Origin: Ciona savignyi
Taxonomy: Eukaryota > Chordata > Ascidiacea > Phlebobranchia > Cionidae
Direction of reading: 5' to 3'
Assembly: GCA_000149265.1 (NCBI GenBank)
Contig: CH002827.1
Location: 267,147 to 331,146, forward strand
Length of the DNA stretch: 64,000 nt
The notes beneath the pieces are model-generated. The model made no database searches, was not told where the DNA came from, and worked only from the letters and a program-made list of their open reading frames with translations. Within the stretch, counting starts at the first letter, position 1; each line of letters starts with the position of its first letter. Both the position numbers and the translations under genes were made by a program. Positions 1-10,936 of this stretch are shown here, piece by piece.

Positions 1-938
1 CGAAACAATTATTTTTTGACGATAACGCTGCCTTAGTATTTTGCTTTTATTGCTGTTTTAGACTAATTTTCGTCAACGGTGGAATTAATACAAATTCTAG
101 ATTTCTTGAAGAAGTGCACAATTTAATAAAAATTTGCTGCCAATTGTTTAGTTTATAGTCTCTTTTAACAGAGCTAATTTTCAAACCCATTATGGGTTGG
201 TCACTAAGTCAGTTTTGGTACAGAATTGAAGTGTATAATCTCTTTGATCCGACTGCCTTTGTACGTTAAATTTATAGTAACCAACAATACAGAAACTTAC
301 TGGTTTAGCAGCCCCGCCAAGCGGATTGTGAATTGTAACAGTATAACCACAAGAGTGCGACTTCGGACTACAAGTGATTAAAAAGGACAAGCCGTAATTG
401 TGTGGAAAGCAGTGAACCTTTTAAAGTAAAATTGATACTACAAATTGTATGCAGCAATTTAAAAAAATACATAGCCAGAACATTTCCAAATACTTTTCTT
501 TCCTATAAAATTTGTCAGCATTTAGCCAAAGGGTTGTACGTTCAAAAGCACCCAACGGACATTGCCTTAAACACAGTGAATTAATGGATTCTACTAAAAT
601 TGAAGGAATGACAACACACTGCAACAGCTCCGGTAACGCGATCGTAGTAATTAGTCAACTACACGTGTGATAACTCTCACGTGTTTTATTCACAAGGATT
701 AAACATGAATAGCTTATTCTGAATGTGGACAGTTAGATAAAATAAAAATAAATTAAACAAATGGAGAACGGGGTAATGTTGGTTGCTAGGTGCCTTGTCT
801 GACACTTTTTGCCAACGCTTCAGCAAAGTTCACAGCGCTTCAGTAAAGGTACCAATGTGAACAATTAATTTTAACACTTTATATATATTTCAATTTGTTA
901 AAGTACTCATATCACAGATTGAAATTACAATTCTTTTG
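1..938. other. Gene-free left edge
   Basis: No convincing coding exon is seen. Short open frames here lack splice context and family resemblance. Around 175-235 lies a minus-strand fragment of the short tRNA-like SINE (the 'cccattatgggt' stem and B-box-like end). The rest is AT-rich and includes the 3' flank of the NOC4L gene. Confidence 0.5.
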
Positions 939-2508
939 CTAAATTCCACCCCATAAATTAGAAGTAACGTCTTCATAACTTCTGAACATTGTCTTTGGAT
1001 GGACATGGTTGAGTGGGAATTCTTTAAATTCTTTTTCTACAGCTTCATCGAAAAAATCTTTGTAATCATCTTCGAGGTGCTCGTGGATATCTGTCTCCTT
1101 TGTTCCAAGAGATTTCAGCGACGCCTGTTTTGCTATTTTCGGGCAGTAATGATGCTTAAGAGCCTTTAGCTCCCACAACGAACTTTCAACAGCTTTACAA
1201 AGAGCTGGGTCAGGTTCATTTTCAATGTAAGGGTCAGATACAATTTCCTGGTCAGCGTGGGCTTTATCGGAGCAATGTATCATGTGCCTAATGCTGGGAT
1301 GGCGTCGTAGAAGATTCATGATCAAGCCCACCATTGTTTCAATGCAATGTGGAGGTGCTGCAATGCTGAGTCTTGAAAGTTTTTTAACAAATGCAGCGAT
1401 CATGTATGCTGGGATGTAAGTGGAGGATAGAAACAAGTCTAACAGGTGAAAAAACCTTGCTTTGTACTTGGTTGAAAATATTCTCGGATGAAGCATGGAG
1501 TAAAGGTTCTTGTAGAAGTCAGGGTAGTTAAGATTATGGTGATGCATTAGCACAAAGAGTCCGTGCAATGCTAGTAAAGCGAGACCACCTCCACGGTTAA
1601 ATGTGTTAATCAGAAAATCGGCAAGTAATCTAGGCTGTGAAAAATTTGGCACTAAACCTGTGTGAAAAATAACAAGAACCCTTTTTACCTGTGAACCTGA
1701 CAACGGCAGTTTTAGAAATTCGAGCCACATTTGGCCGAACCGTTTTCGCTGCTGAGATAATTGAAATGGTGCATCGGATAGAAGTTTTAGTCGTTTTTCA
1801 TCAGGAATTGGAAAACTTGTGCTTTCTAACACAAGAGATAGAGAATCAACATCAGTCTTTTCATCTTTTGGCATTTCTGTTATTACAACTTCCAAAAAGT
1901 GCAAAAATCTCATTTGTACATGTTAGAAATCCCCCTCCAACATGCTATCACTACTCTGAGAATACTTTTCTCACTTACATAAATACTCTAGACACTCACT
2001 CACTACCTTCATGCATGCACTTAGTTTGAGATAAACTTAACCTAGTCTCTCTCAAAGTCTTTCATTTTAGAAAAATAAGAGCTTTAATTAGCTCTTTTAA
2101 TTCTGTTTCTGCGAATATGAAGTTGTCTTTAGCTGATGACTCTGTGTTCATGAAATAGGTAAGATACTGAAGCATGATCACAGCTGCTTCCAGCGCATTT
2201 TTCCGTACACACTGGTCTTCATGAGAAAGACAACTTAGCAAAGCGGTGAAGTAATCAGTCCACCTTTCCTTGGCCCAAATCTTATACTTCTGCGCCATAG
2301 TTTCATTCTGGAAATTTTCCTCTTGTATACATATATTACCAGATTCAAATAAGTTGATAAATATGGCTTGACAACCGGAAATAGCTTCCAATGCCAAAGC
2401 AGATTTTGATTCCACATTAATATGATCGATAATCAAAACTAAATCATTTGAATTTTTCCTTTTTTCCAGCACACCTTGAACCAGGGTTTTAATATTTAGA
2501 GCTTTCAT
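939..2508 (-). CDS. NOC4L: Nucleolar complex protein 4 homologue (NOC4L)
   Basis: This gene encodes a ribosome-biogenesis factor of the CBF/Mak21 (Noc) family, which in other eukaryotes acts with NOP14 in 40S pre-ribosome maturation in the nucleolus. The first exon starts at 2508 and gives about 148 residues, including the YKIWAKERW segment that matches human NOC4L YKVWMRHRY. The last exon (1908-939) carries the C-terminal domain with motifs such as LLALHGLFVLMHHHNLNYPD and FFHLLDLFLSSTYIPAYM, nearly identical to vertebrate NOC4L. A short middle exon (about 2019-1975) reading ACMKVVSECLEYL matches human SLLLSQFREYL; it ends at a GTGAG donor and joins the last exon in phase across about 66 bases. 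The link between the first exon and this small exon is unresolved: exon 1 hits a TGA at 2064-2062 with no good donor before it. Family identity is secure; the exact model near 2020-2065 is not. Confidence 0.88.
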
Positions 2509-2587
2509 TTTATTACATCTATTTTCTGTTGTCTACAAAAAAGTGCAAAAGTTTGTAAACAAGCGGCCAAGTGTATTGGACCCATCA

Positions 2588-2850
2588 TTAGGATATTCAT
2601 GTTTAATCCACATAAATGGAAAAACTCATGGTGCATAATCAAATTAACTATCAGATTAATCATAAGATCACCTCGCGCCCACCGTCGGGTTAAACTGTTA
2701 AAGGAACTATTACACTGTTTTGTATTTTATTGAGATGTTCCTTCAGTTTTACTACAGCCTATAAATCGAATAGATTAATGCGATCTCTGCTAAGCGTATT
2801 GCCCAATGACATAATGGTTTAACCAACTGCTGGTTGATCCAACTATGTTT
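2588..2850 (-). repeat. tRNA-derived SINE copy, minus orientation
   Basis: It begins with the 'ggatattcatg' end, then the conserved block around 'cacctcgcgcccaccgtcgg'. It fades out before a clear tRNA-like head, so it is an old or truncated copy. Confidence 0.65.
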
Positions 2851-3177
2851 TTGCTAAAGGCAAATAAAACAAGTTATTCAGCTGTTCAATACTGGATAAT
2901 ACTGATCAAAGAGAGAGATAAAATATAAAATAGAATCCACACAAAACAATATAAAAGAAAGCCTATTCATCACAGTCTAATGGTAAAACTTATCATACTG
3001 TGGTTACAGTATACTAGTATATATCAGTCCCTCTATTTTGTACAGGTCCGCCAGGTCCAGCGCTAGGTTAGAGTTATTAGTGTTTGGGGCAGGGTTTAAA
3101 TTAGTGTTTAGGGCAGGGCACTGAGTGAGGATCAGATTTAGGGTTCAGAGTTAGGGTTTCAAGTGTGCACATAATGG

Positions 3178-3300
3178 CCACACTGCCTACACACTTCCCA
3201 CACTACCTACACACTGCCTACACACTGCCTACACACTGCCTACACACTGCCTACACACTGCCTACACACTGCCTACACACTGCCCACACACTGCCCACAC
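3178..3300. repeat. 11-base minisatellite
   Basis: About eleven tandem copies of an 11-base unit related to ctacacactgc, with a few single-base variants (cccacacactgc). It abuts the foldback element to its right, and the unit reappears once just beyond it near 3522-3540. Confidence 0.9.
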
Positions 3301-3302
3301 AC

Positions 3303-3528
3303 GGGTGCCTCTAAATACTACAGAACCGCTTGGACCGCTTAGATCACTTAGATTGCTATAGAAAGTAATTCTAACCCTGTCCCAAACACTAATCTCAACC
3401 CCAGAACTAACTTTAACCCCAACCCTAACAATATTATTATGGCTTTTGTAATTACGAAGTATAGTAAGCGATCCAAGCGATTTAAGCGCTCCAAGCGGTC
3501 CTGTAGTATTTAGAGGTACCGCCCACAC
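3303..3528. mobile_element. Foldback element (MITE-like) with about 55-base inverted arms
   Basis: The left arm (3303-3358, beginning gtgcctctaaatactacag) is matched by an inverted right arm (about 3463-3528) with a few mismatches. Both arms contain iterated 'ccgctt / cgctta' steps. A third, inverted short copy of the arm tip, 'gtatttagaggcacc', sits at about 3543-3557. No coding capacity is seen. The central part carries 'aaccctaac'-rich sequence that is the inverse of 3060-3130, so a larger inverted structure may exist. Confidence 0.7.
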
Positions 3529-5142
3529 ACTGCCAACACTGGGTATTTAGAGGCACCCCATTCTGATTACACTTGTAGACAATTAGACATAAATTCACTT
3601 CACCTCTTAAACAATCAATTCAGTCCTAATATAAACAAAAAAACGCAATTTTCCACATCACTAAGCCTTCAAATCACACAATATGTTATTTCGACTCATA
3701 GGGACATAAGGGTGGGTACACATGAACCCTATTGACCCTTTTTTAAACTATTAATTAACTGAATGTTTACTGTATTCTGTATATTTGTTTAAATGTTGAT
3801 ATTAAAAAATAGACATCCGTACATATGCATTCTAATTTTACAAAAAATGTATTAAATTAAAATATGCTACGTGCTTTATCGATTTTGATTGACCAAAGGG
3901 TAGGAAAAATAAGAATTAACCTTACTTTCATTTCTGAACAATTTTTTCCATGTGCTGTAAAATCCCCTAGACCGAGCAAAATTTAACACAAACATCTTCT
4001 AATATAATATCAACATCTATTTTTTGTCAAACATGTGTTCCGTTGTATGTGTTAAAAAAACCAAAATATTTTAAAACTCAAAACATCTACAATTATATAT
4101 TTAAGGTAAATCGTTCGAAATACGACTATTGTTTACGAAATTTAATTACATCGCAAATTTAAAGGTATTCTAATTATTGCATTTGGTCGAAATAAATCAT
4201 TCTTTGACGATTTTGTTTGTTTGTGTATTAAAATTATCGTAAAATGTCTGTTTGTACTTGAAATAAATTGAAAAGGCGATATTTTACAATGTGACATTTT
4301 GCTATGAAAATGCTGAATCAGCAAATTAGAATGACTGGCTGCATATTGTTTATCGAAGGGACCAAAGGTAATGTTTGTCAAGCGATCGTTCGTGTTGTTT
4401 TCGCACCATACAGCCTAACAGCAAGTATGCGAGATGTTATTTATCATGGTCAAAGTTTATTAATTTATTTGGTCTGCTGAATTTTAGCTTTTAAGTTAAT
4501 ACAATATAAATAGAGAATTAGAATTAAAGTATTAATTTCCCCAACAATCGTAATCATGGTAATTTTTCCTGGTCATGGTGAAAGTATAAAAAAACTGATA
4601 AGTCATCATGACTTTTGATAATTTCTCACTACTTCCTTTCTGTTTTTTTTTAATAAAACAAAGAAACATAACTTAGCTGACTGCATTCCTTATTAGGTAT
4701 CTATAGTTATCCAATTAGGCCTATGTAACTTATGATAATAATGCAGTTTGTCTATGTGGTTAGACTTTTGATTGCATTTAGTGAAGCTTTAAGGTTAATT
4801 TTTTTTTACTGCTTTTCGGTGTTAATGTTAGATCTAATTATTATTGCGTTTTAGTTATATTTAGTAGTAAATGTATGTTTTTTAAAATAAATAACAATTT
4901 TTGCTTGTAATAATTCTTATTTTTAGATCATTAGTTATTTAATATAAATAAGTGAGATCGTCAAGTCAGCTAAAATAAAATGCTTTAAGTATTGTGTGGA
5001 GTGAAAATTGTTCACCTTCCTATTAAGTGAAAACTGTACAATAGTTCCAGCATGCAACCAAAAAGGAGAAATTTTTGTATTCTATTTCTATGTTATTGGA
5101 TTAAAAATCGGTAACATGTAACGGAATATATTGTCATTATAT

Positions 5143-5160
5143 TTTCCCATTATTTTCAGC
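5143..5160 (+). promoter_or_regulatory. 3' splice acceptor in 5' UTR (possible spliced-leader acceptor)
   Basis: A pyrimidine-rich tract ends in tattttcag 43 bases upstream of the ALDH start codon, and no ATG lies between. Either a non-coding 5' exon is cis-spliced here or, as is known for many Ciona genes, the spliced leader is added here. The sequence alone cannot decide. Confidence 0.45.
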
Positions 5161-5202
5161 CCAAGAACTTTTTGTATTAAAAGTTTTTCTTTGATTTAAA
5201 AA

Positions 5203-6690
5203 ATGACTAAAAATTATGTTGGTGTTATCAATGGTGCTCGTGAAGCTTTTGCGACAGGGAAAACAAAAGATGTAAAATTTCGAAGACATCAATTGGAAAT
5301 GCTGTACAAGTGTGTCAGGGATAATGAAGCTCGGTGGTGTGGTGCCCTAAAAAAAGATCTAAACAAATGTGAAACTGAAGCTGTAACGGCCGAGATTATA
5401 ATGGTGAACAACGAAATTATCAACGCGTTAGAAAATCTTGATACTTGGGTGAAAAATGAAGCAAAAGGAAGAGATCTTCTTAATGCGACCTCTAGTGTCT
5501 ATGTAAGGAAGGAGCCCTTTGGAACCTGTCTTATTATGTCTGCATGGAACTACCCTTTTGGGCTGATGCTTTCTCCTGTAATAGGTGCTATAGCGGCAGG
5601 GAATTGTGTGGTTATTAAACCAAGTGAAGCAGCTACCCATACTGCTAGTTTATTCCAAGAGCTCCTTCCACAATATATTGACAGCACTTGCTACCCAGTA
5701 ATTGTGCTAGATGCCAAAGATTCTGCAGACCTGGTCAAGAACAATCGATTTGACTTCATTTTTTTCACCGGCGGCACTGCAATTGGCCGACATGTGATGA
5801 AAGCTGCAGCTGAATACTTGACTCCTGTTGTGCTTGAATTAGGGGGTAAAAACCCCTGCATCATTGATGAATCGTGCGATCTGAGATCAGCGGCACGGCG
5901 TATTTGTTGGGGTAGATTTCTCAATGCTGGACAGATCTGTATCGCGCCGGAGTATATCCTATGCAAAGCTAGCATTCGTGATAAATTTGTTGAGGAATTC
6001 AAACGCACAGTGCAAGAGTTCTTTGGATCAGATCCTAAGCAGTCCCCGGATTATGGAAGGATAATCAATGAGAGGCAAGTGAATCGTCTCAAAAAAATCA
6101 TCGATTCTGGAACTGGGAAAATCGTTCTAGGTGGGGAAGTGGATGTAAAGACAAAGTATGTTGCTCCAACTGTTGTGGTGGATGTGCCTCTTGATTCAGC
6201 CTACATGCAAGAAGAAATGTTTGGTCCAATTTTAATGGTTATTACTATCAAAGACATAGATGAGGCCATTTCTGTAATTAATCAAAGGGAAAAGCCACTG
6301 GCATTGTATATCTTTGCTAAGGATAAGAAACTTGTCAACAAGGTCTTGTCAAAGACATCTAGTGGAGGGGTCACAGTTAACGACGTAGTGATGCATTATG
6401 TTCCACATTCTCTTCCGTTTGGTGGTATAGGGCACAGTGGTATGGGTGCTTATCACGGAAAGCACACCTTTGACACGTTCTCCCACAATAGAAGCTGCTT
6501 AATTGATGGAAATCCGGAATTCATTAATTCCCTGCGCTATCCACCACATTCACAGAAAAAGCTCTCACTCATTAAAGCAGTCATGATGAAAAATCTTAAA
6601 CCAAAAGGAATCACTGCTTTTATCAAGTCCATGTTTATGTTAGCTCTGGTTGGTGTGGCAATTGCTTACATAGCGAGTAATGTTGTATGA
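5203..6690 (+). CDS. ALDH3-type fatty aldehyde dehydrogenase, membrane anchored
   Basis: The 495-residue protein is a class 3 aldehyde dehydrogenase that oxidises medium- and long-chain aliphatic aldehydes to acids with NAD(P)+. Visible motifs are SAWNYPF with the oxyanion Asn116, LELGGKNP with the general base Glu212, and NAGQIC with the catalytic Cys246, plus EEMFGPIL. The C-terminus ends in a hydrophobic segment (about 472-495, SMFMLALVGVAIAYIASNVV) preceded by lysines, as in ALDH3A2 (FALDH), which is tail-anchored in the ER or peroxisome membrane. Length fits the family (about 485-510). The whole coding region is one exon, unlike the multi-exon vertebrate genes. ALDH3A2 is the closest guess, but ALDH3B is not excluded. 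A good 3' splice site (tattttcag, AG at 5158-5159) lies 43 bases before the ATG. A possible polyadenylation signal is at 7554-7559. Confidence 0.95.
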   Translation: MTKNYVGVINGAREAFATGKTKDVKFRRHQLEMLYKCVRDNEARWCGALKKDLNKCETEAVTAEIIMVNNEIINALENLDTWVKNEAKGRDLLNATSSVYVRKEPFGTCLIMSAWNYPFGLMLSPVIGAIAAGNCVVIKPSEAATHTASLFQELLPQYIDSTCYPVIVLDAKDSADLVKNNRFDFIFFTGGTAIGRHVMKAAAEYLTPVVLELGGKNPCIIDESCDLRSAARRICWGRFLNAGQICIAPEYILCKASIRDKFVEEFKRTVQEFFGSDPKQSPDYGRIINERQVNRLKKIIDSGTGKIVLGGEVDVKTKYVAPTVVVDVPLDSAYMQEEMFGPILMVITIKDIDEAISVINQREKPLALYIFAKDKKLVNKVLSKTSSGGVTVNDVVMHYVPHSLPFGGIGHSGMGAYHGKHTFDTFSHNRSCLIDGNPEFINSLRYPPHSQKKLSLIKAVMMKNLKPKGITAFIKSMFMLALVGVAIAYIASNVV

Positions 6691-8118
6691 TTTTATATAA
6701 AGTTCATGAATGTTTTAGATTCTCCAACTTAAATCATTTTTAGGGTTAAGGTAATTTAAAAGAAAACTACCTTTATTATGATCTGTTTAATTACTTTTTA
6801 AATTGATAGTTGTTACCAGTACCGGTTAATATGACATAAATATTTAACATTGTTACTGTACATTTCAAAATTTCATGTAACTAAAAACCAGTGCCAATAT
6901 ATAAAAATGTAATTGTGAGTGTTCAATTTATGACATATAAATTTAAATTAACCTTTTAGCTGAGTTCGCAGTAGTTTTAGATTTTATTATTACAACCCAA
7001 TTCATGCTTTCCACTGTGCAAAATCCAACAATTTTTTCATTAAAGAGTGCTGACTTTCATTACTACTGTACGATACTAAACACCCGTATTAGTATACACC
7101 ATCAGAATGTACAAAATATTTAGTATTTGGTAATGAAAAAGGTTTATTAACACTATTTAATTTTGTAATTCAATTTAAAGAAGATAATTTTGTATATATT
7201 TTATTTTGTAACCTTTGCCAAGGTATATATAATACTTACTATTGAATGACCATACAAAAAGTTAAAATACATTTTAATTATTGATTTCAGTTTGCCAGTA
7301 TCTAAAAAATATAAAGTAATATTGTGCAAAGACCAAAGACCCTTTAAAAGATAAATATTATAATTCTATACTATGTATTTTTCTCACATTGTCCTATGTA
7401 ATTTCATTTTAAACTTCAAGTATTGATGAACTAGTTCTTTTACAATTTTTCCCATTCATTCTGTAAAAATATGTATAGTTTTGTGAAATCCCGTAAATAT
7501 AATTTACAGATCATTTACTTGTATGCTATCTGCTATGCAATATGGTACCTTATAATAAACAGCCAAAAACTATAATATAAGATTGTTTATTTCAAACTTT
7601 AAATGATTAGCCTGATCTAATGTTACTTGATTTGTAATTTAATTTTAATTCAGGTTTAAAGCAATGTAGAATATTACTTAATAAGTGTTGCAAATCTGTT
7701 TGAATTGAATATTTTCTTCGTCGATAACTTTCAGTTTGGGATAAAAAACAAACACAGTATACAATATTCTGATTGGGTTTGGATACAGGTAAAAGCAACT
7801 TGATGATAGTACAATTCAATTAATTGGTTTATATCTATCATAACATTTGTATAAATATAGAATACTATACCGTATATATGTATATACTGGTATATGAATA
7901 CGTTTATACATAGACAAATAATTTTTAGTAGCAAGAATCGTTAGATTCCCCCTTATTCATTTTGTTTCCATCTAAATGTTATCCAACTAAACATCGTATT
8001 CTAGTTCAATCCTTCTTGGGATTACAATTTTATTTATTTTAATACGCAGTACTTAGTAGCCAGTATGTAATCTTATAATAAACAACTGAAAAAATACTTC
8101 TCAGACTTGCACTCTAAA
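6691..8118. other. ALDH 3' UTR and intergenic AT-rich DNA
   Basis: No exon is recognised. AATAAA at 7554-7559 could terminate the ALDH transcript. The short frames around 7600-7930 are low-complexity AT-rich sequence without family resemblance. Confidence 0.5.
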
Positions 8119-9710
8119 ATGGCCGTCTGCATTGCTGTGATTGCCAAGGAGAACTACCCGTTGTACATCCGATGTGCGTCCAATGTGGAAGACGAACTGA
8201 AGTTCCACTTCACGGTGCATACGTCACTGGATGTGGTTGAGGAAAAGATAGCAGGGACAGGAAAATCAACTTCAACAGGAGCTCCTGATATGAGGGAGTT
8301 CTACCTCGGACAACTCTACCCATCTGAAGACTACCGCATATATGGGTATGTCACAAATACAAAGGTGAATAGTTTTGCTTGTTTGTTATACTCAGCAAGT
8401 TTTTAAGCAAAAGGGTTCTAGGATCGAAACTAGTTTCAAGTGAAACTACATCATGGTTGTGTCCTTTGGCTTGAATTCAGTGGAAAAATATGTTGTATTA
8501 AAGAATCATCTAAATCAGCGGTTCCCAAACTGGGCACCGCGGCGCCCTGGGGAGCCGCGAGACTTTGCCAGGGGCGCCGCGAAACCTTGCGGAAGTTGCT
8601 GCATTTATTATATTGTTTTCTCACAAAAAAAATTACAGTACATGTGTTAATTGGAGATGTATAAGCCTGTTGTGCAACCTCACACAGTAGGCTATTCGTT
8701 TTACTTGTTAAAAATCCATTGTTCGGTGTTAACTGCCACTATTTGCTGACTAACGTTGCATTGTTTTCGAATAATGTTTTGTCAAATATCTGCTTTGCAT
8801 TGATTGACTGTTCGTCACTTCAGTAAATAGTTTTGAAGAATTTAAATGGTTATTAAAGTGCGTACTAGTCTGGATATACATTATACAATACTTGCAGTTT
8901 GAAAATTTTGCGCTTTATGAGGGAGCCGCAAGGTTTAATAAGTTTACAAAAGGCGCCGCCAACAAAAAAAAGTTTGGGAACCGCTGATCTAAATCATATA
9001 CAATATAATGCAATATTCCTAGTAAACTAATGGTGGGTATGACATAATCTGACGTTTGATTGATTGATAATAATCCCATTGGGTTTTCCCATTCACGTTA
9101 TTACATAAATATCCTTGCCCATTTCATTCCACACTGTTAATGGTTTAAGCAACAACCGAAACGTCTGCGAAACCATGCAGTTTCGAGCTATTTTGTTTTC
9201 GACTCTTGTATCTTCCTATGCTTAGTGTTCCAAATGCTACCCTTATGTTACAACTTTACATTATACTACTATATACTGGTACTGTGAATTAAAAAATATT
9301 TTTCGAATTACTTAATTTTTTTATGATTTTTAAATCTTTTTCATAGCTAAATAGCTTTAATGGTATAAATGGTAAGTGTTACTGTGTACATGCTTTTTAA
9401 TATTGAAGATATACAGGCACAAGTTATACATTATCAATCCTCAGTACAATAAAACTGCAAGAGACATAAGCTACCAAATCCCACCCAATATCCAAATTTC
9501 TAGGTTAAATTCGTGATGGTAGTAGAGGCGTCTTGCACCCACATACGTGATAACGACGTTCGAAGCATGTTTCGACGGCTCCACAACGCTTATACCGCCG
9601 TTGTTTGCAACCCCTTTTACACTCTCGGCTCCAATATCACCTCAAAATCATTCGAAAAAGTTGTAGAGAATATGGTCGTCGACGAACAAAGAAGGGAACT
9701 TTTCACTTAA
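8119..9710 (+). CDS. TRAPPC2L: TRAPP complex subunit 2-like (TRAPPC2L)
   Basis: This sedlin-family longin-fold protein is a subunit of the TRAPP tethering complexes that act as Rab exchange factors at the Golgi. There are two exons. Exon 1 (8119-8364, 82 codons) begins [18 protein letters not shown], which matches human TRAPPC2L almost exactly. Exon 2 (9504-9710) begins VKFVMVVE and contains [17 protein letters not shown]. The AAG|GTGAAT donor and TTTCTAG|GTT acceptor join in phase 0, giving 150 residues (human about 140). The ATG at 8119 is preferred over the upstream in-frame ATG at 8107 because family members start with MAV. The single 1139-base intron holds an intact hAT-type MITE (8516-8986). 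Confidence 0.96.
8516..8986. mobile_element. Non-autonomous hAT-type MITE, 471 bp, with 8-base TSD
   Basis: The termini are perfect inverted repeats (cagcggttcccaaact... and its complement at 8971-8986). They are flanked by an exact 8-base target duplication, atctaaat, at 8508-8515 and 8987-8994. The 8-base duplication and the CAGcGGTTCCCAAAC type of end are hAT hallmarks. Secondary 'ggcgccgc' motifs occur inside both ends. There is no transposase frame. It sits in the TRAPPC2L intron. Confidence 0.93.
9030..9125 (+). repeat. SINE 3'-end fragment
   Basis: It contains only the 'gtggg...taatctgacg...ttttcccattcacg...aaatatcct' portion, so it is a truncated copy just right of the hAT element inside the TRAPPC2L intron. 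Confidence 0.55.
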
Positions 9711-10936
9711 AAATTTTGAATCTAAAGATTCAAGTTATGGTTATGTCACCACATGGGTGTACTTTGTATGATAATATTGAAATGGCATACATGTTTCCCC
9801 AACAATGGTAGAAATTCAGGTAGTTAGTGTCTGAATTCCCAAGTTCATTTGACTTTACTGGAAACTGACTGTATACTGAATCCAAAAACTTGTAAATTGT
9901 AAAAGATCCAAGTTATGATCAAGTCAGCAAGTATGCATACCTTATATTCTTATCTGAAGATATTGAAATGACATTTCATGTTGCACAACGAAGAGTTATT
10001 TTTTAAAAGACACATAAAAACAATTACCATATTAGTTTATACCAGTGCTCGCAACTTTTTTTCACTCAAGGCACATTCAAAAATTGACTAAATTTAATGG
10101 CACATTGTGTCAAAAATAAAGTAATACAGTATTACTTATTTAATTTAATAATTGTGCATGTTTAATGAACCCGATCACTGAATATTTGGCTCAATTAATC
10201 TTTAAAAGAGCAAATTTTTATCAAGTTCATTTAAGCATGACGAAAACTTTTAAATATTACATAACAAAAATATATTTTTATTATAAATATACCATAGGCG
10301 GTCTTCTAACAAGCTTTATACATTTGATATTATTTTAACAAAGTGTCTGATAGCTGCAATATTCAAACTTGCAAAAACTATGTTTAAAAGGTATTATTTT
10401 CATGCGGCACACCTAGTATTGTCTTGTGACACATGATTGCAGAGCACTGGTTCATATCAATTTCTCTAGCTGTTTTTTTTCAGTATCTAATTCTATAGAA
10501 ATAACCAGTTAAATATTTACTAGAACACTGCTGATTGCCATAAAATTATTATCTAGTCCTTTAGCTGCCAATAATAAAAACCTTCCTTCTAAACAATTTT
10601 ATTGGTTATTATATTCAAGAATCCATTAGAAATCCACTTCATAATATATAAAATTTTAATGAACATTCATTTATTGTTTGAAATGATTGTAAGAAGCCAA
10701 CTTCTATGCTCATGTAAGATTTGTTGGTATTTTGATATTTGTGCAATCCTGTAATAAATATTAAACTTCTAACATTGACATATTTATTAATGATGGAACC
10801 TTATAACAAGTAGGGTTTGTTCGCAATAAATGGCCTGACCAGTTGCGTTTATAATGATATATTAAACTTAAATTACCTTAATGAAGGAGAAAACATTTAA
10901 AACTTTGACCTTACAATAGCAGTTTTTAATTCTAGT
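9711..10936. other. TRAPPC2L 3' flank to receptor-gene 3' end
   Basis: No further exon is seen. AATAAA at 10753-10758 may end the TRAPPC2L transcript. The region contains a degraded hAT-like MITE (10043-10449). The two flanking genes converge here. Confidence 0.5.
10043..10449. mobile_element. Degraded hAT-like MITE
   Basis: The ends cagtgctcgcaac and gttgcagagcactg-like are inverted repeats with one indel, flanked by similar octamers (gtttatac and gttcatat, six of eight identical). The interior has 'ggcacattc' and 'gcggcacacc'. There is no coding capacity. The family is distinct from the element at 8516. Confidence 0.7.

Larger units (their letters stand above)
2509..5202. other. Intergenic, divergent promoters and repeats
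   Basis: This stretch separates the NOC4L start (minus) from the ALDH start (plus), so it should hold both promoters. It contains a SINE copy (2588-2850), an 11-base minisatellite (3178-3300), a foldback element (3303-3528) and otherwise AT-rich sequence with no supported exon from about 3560 to 5150. A splice-acceptor-like site lies at 5158-5159. Confidence 0.5.

Noticed and set aside
3178..3300. Telomere or subtelomeric repeat
   Set aside because: The unit ctacacactgc is not TTAGGG-like, and the nearby aaccctaac-like words are too few and irregular.
8440..8664. Two overlapping plus-strand frames of 65-74 residues
   Set aside because: They cover the left end of the hAT MITE inside the TRAPPC2L intron.
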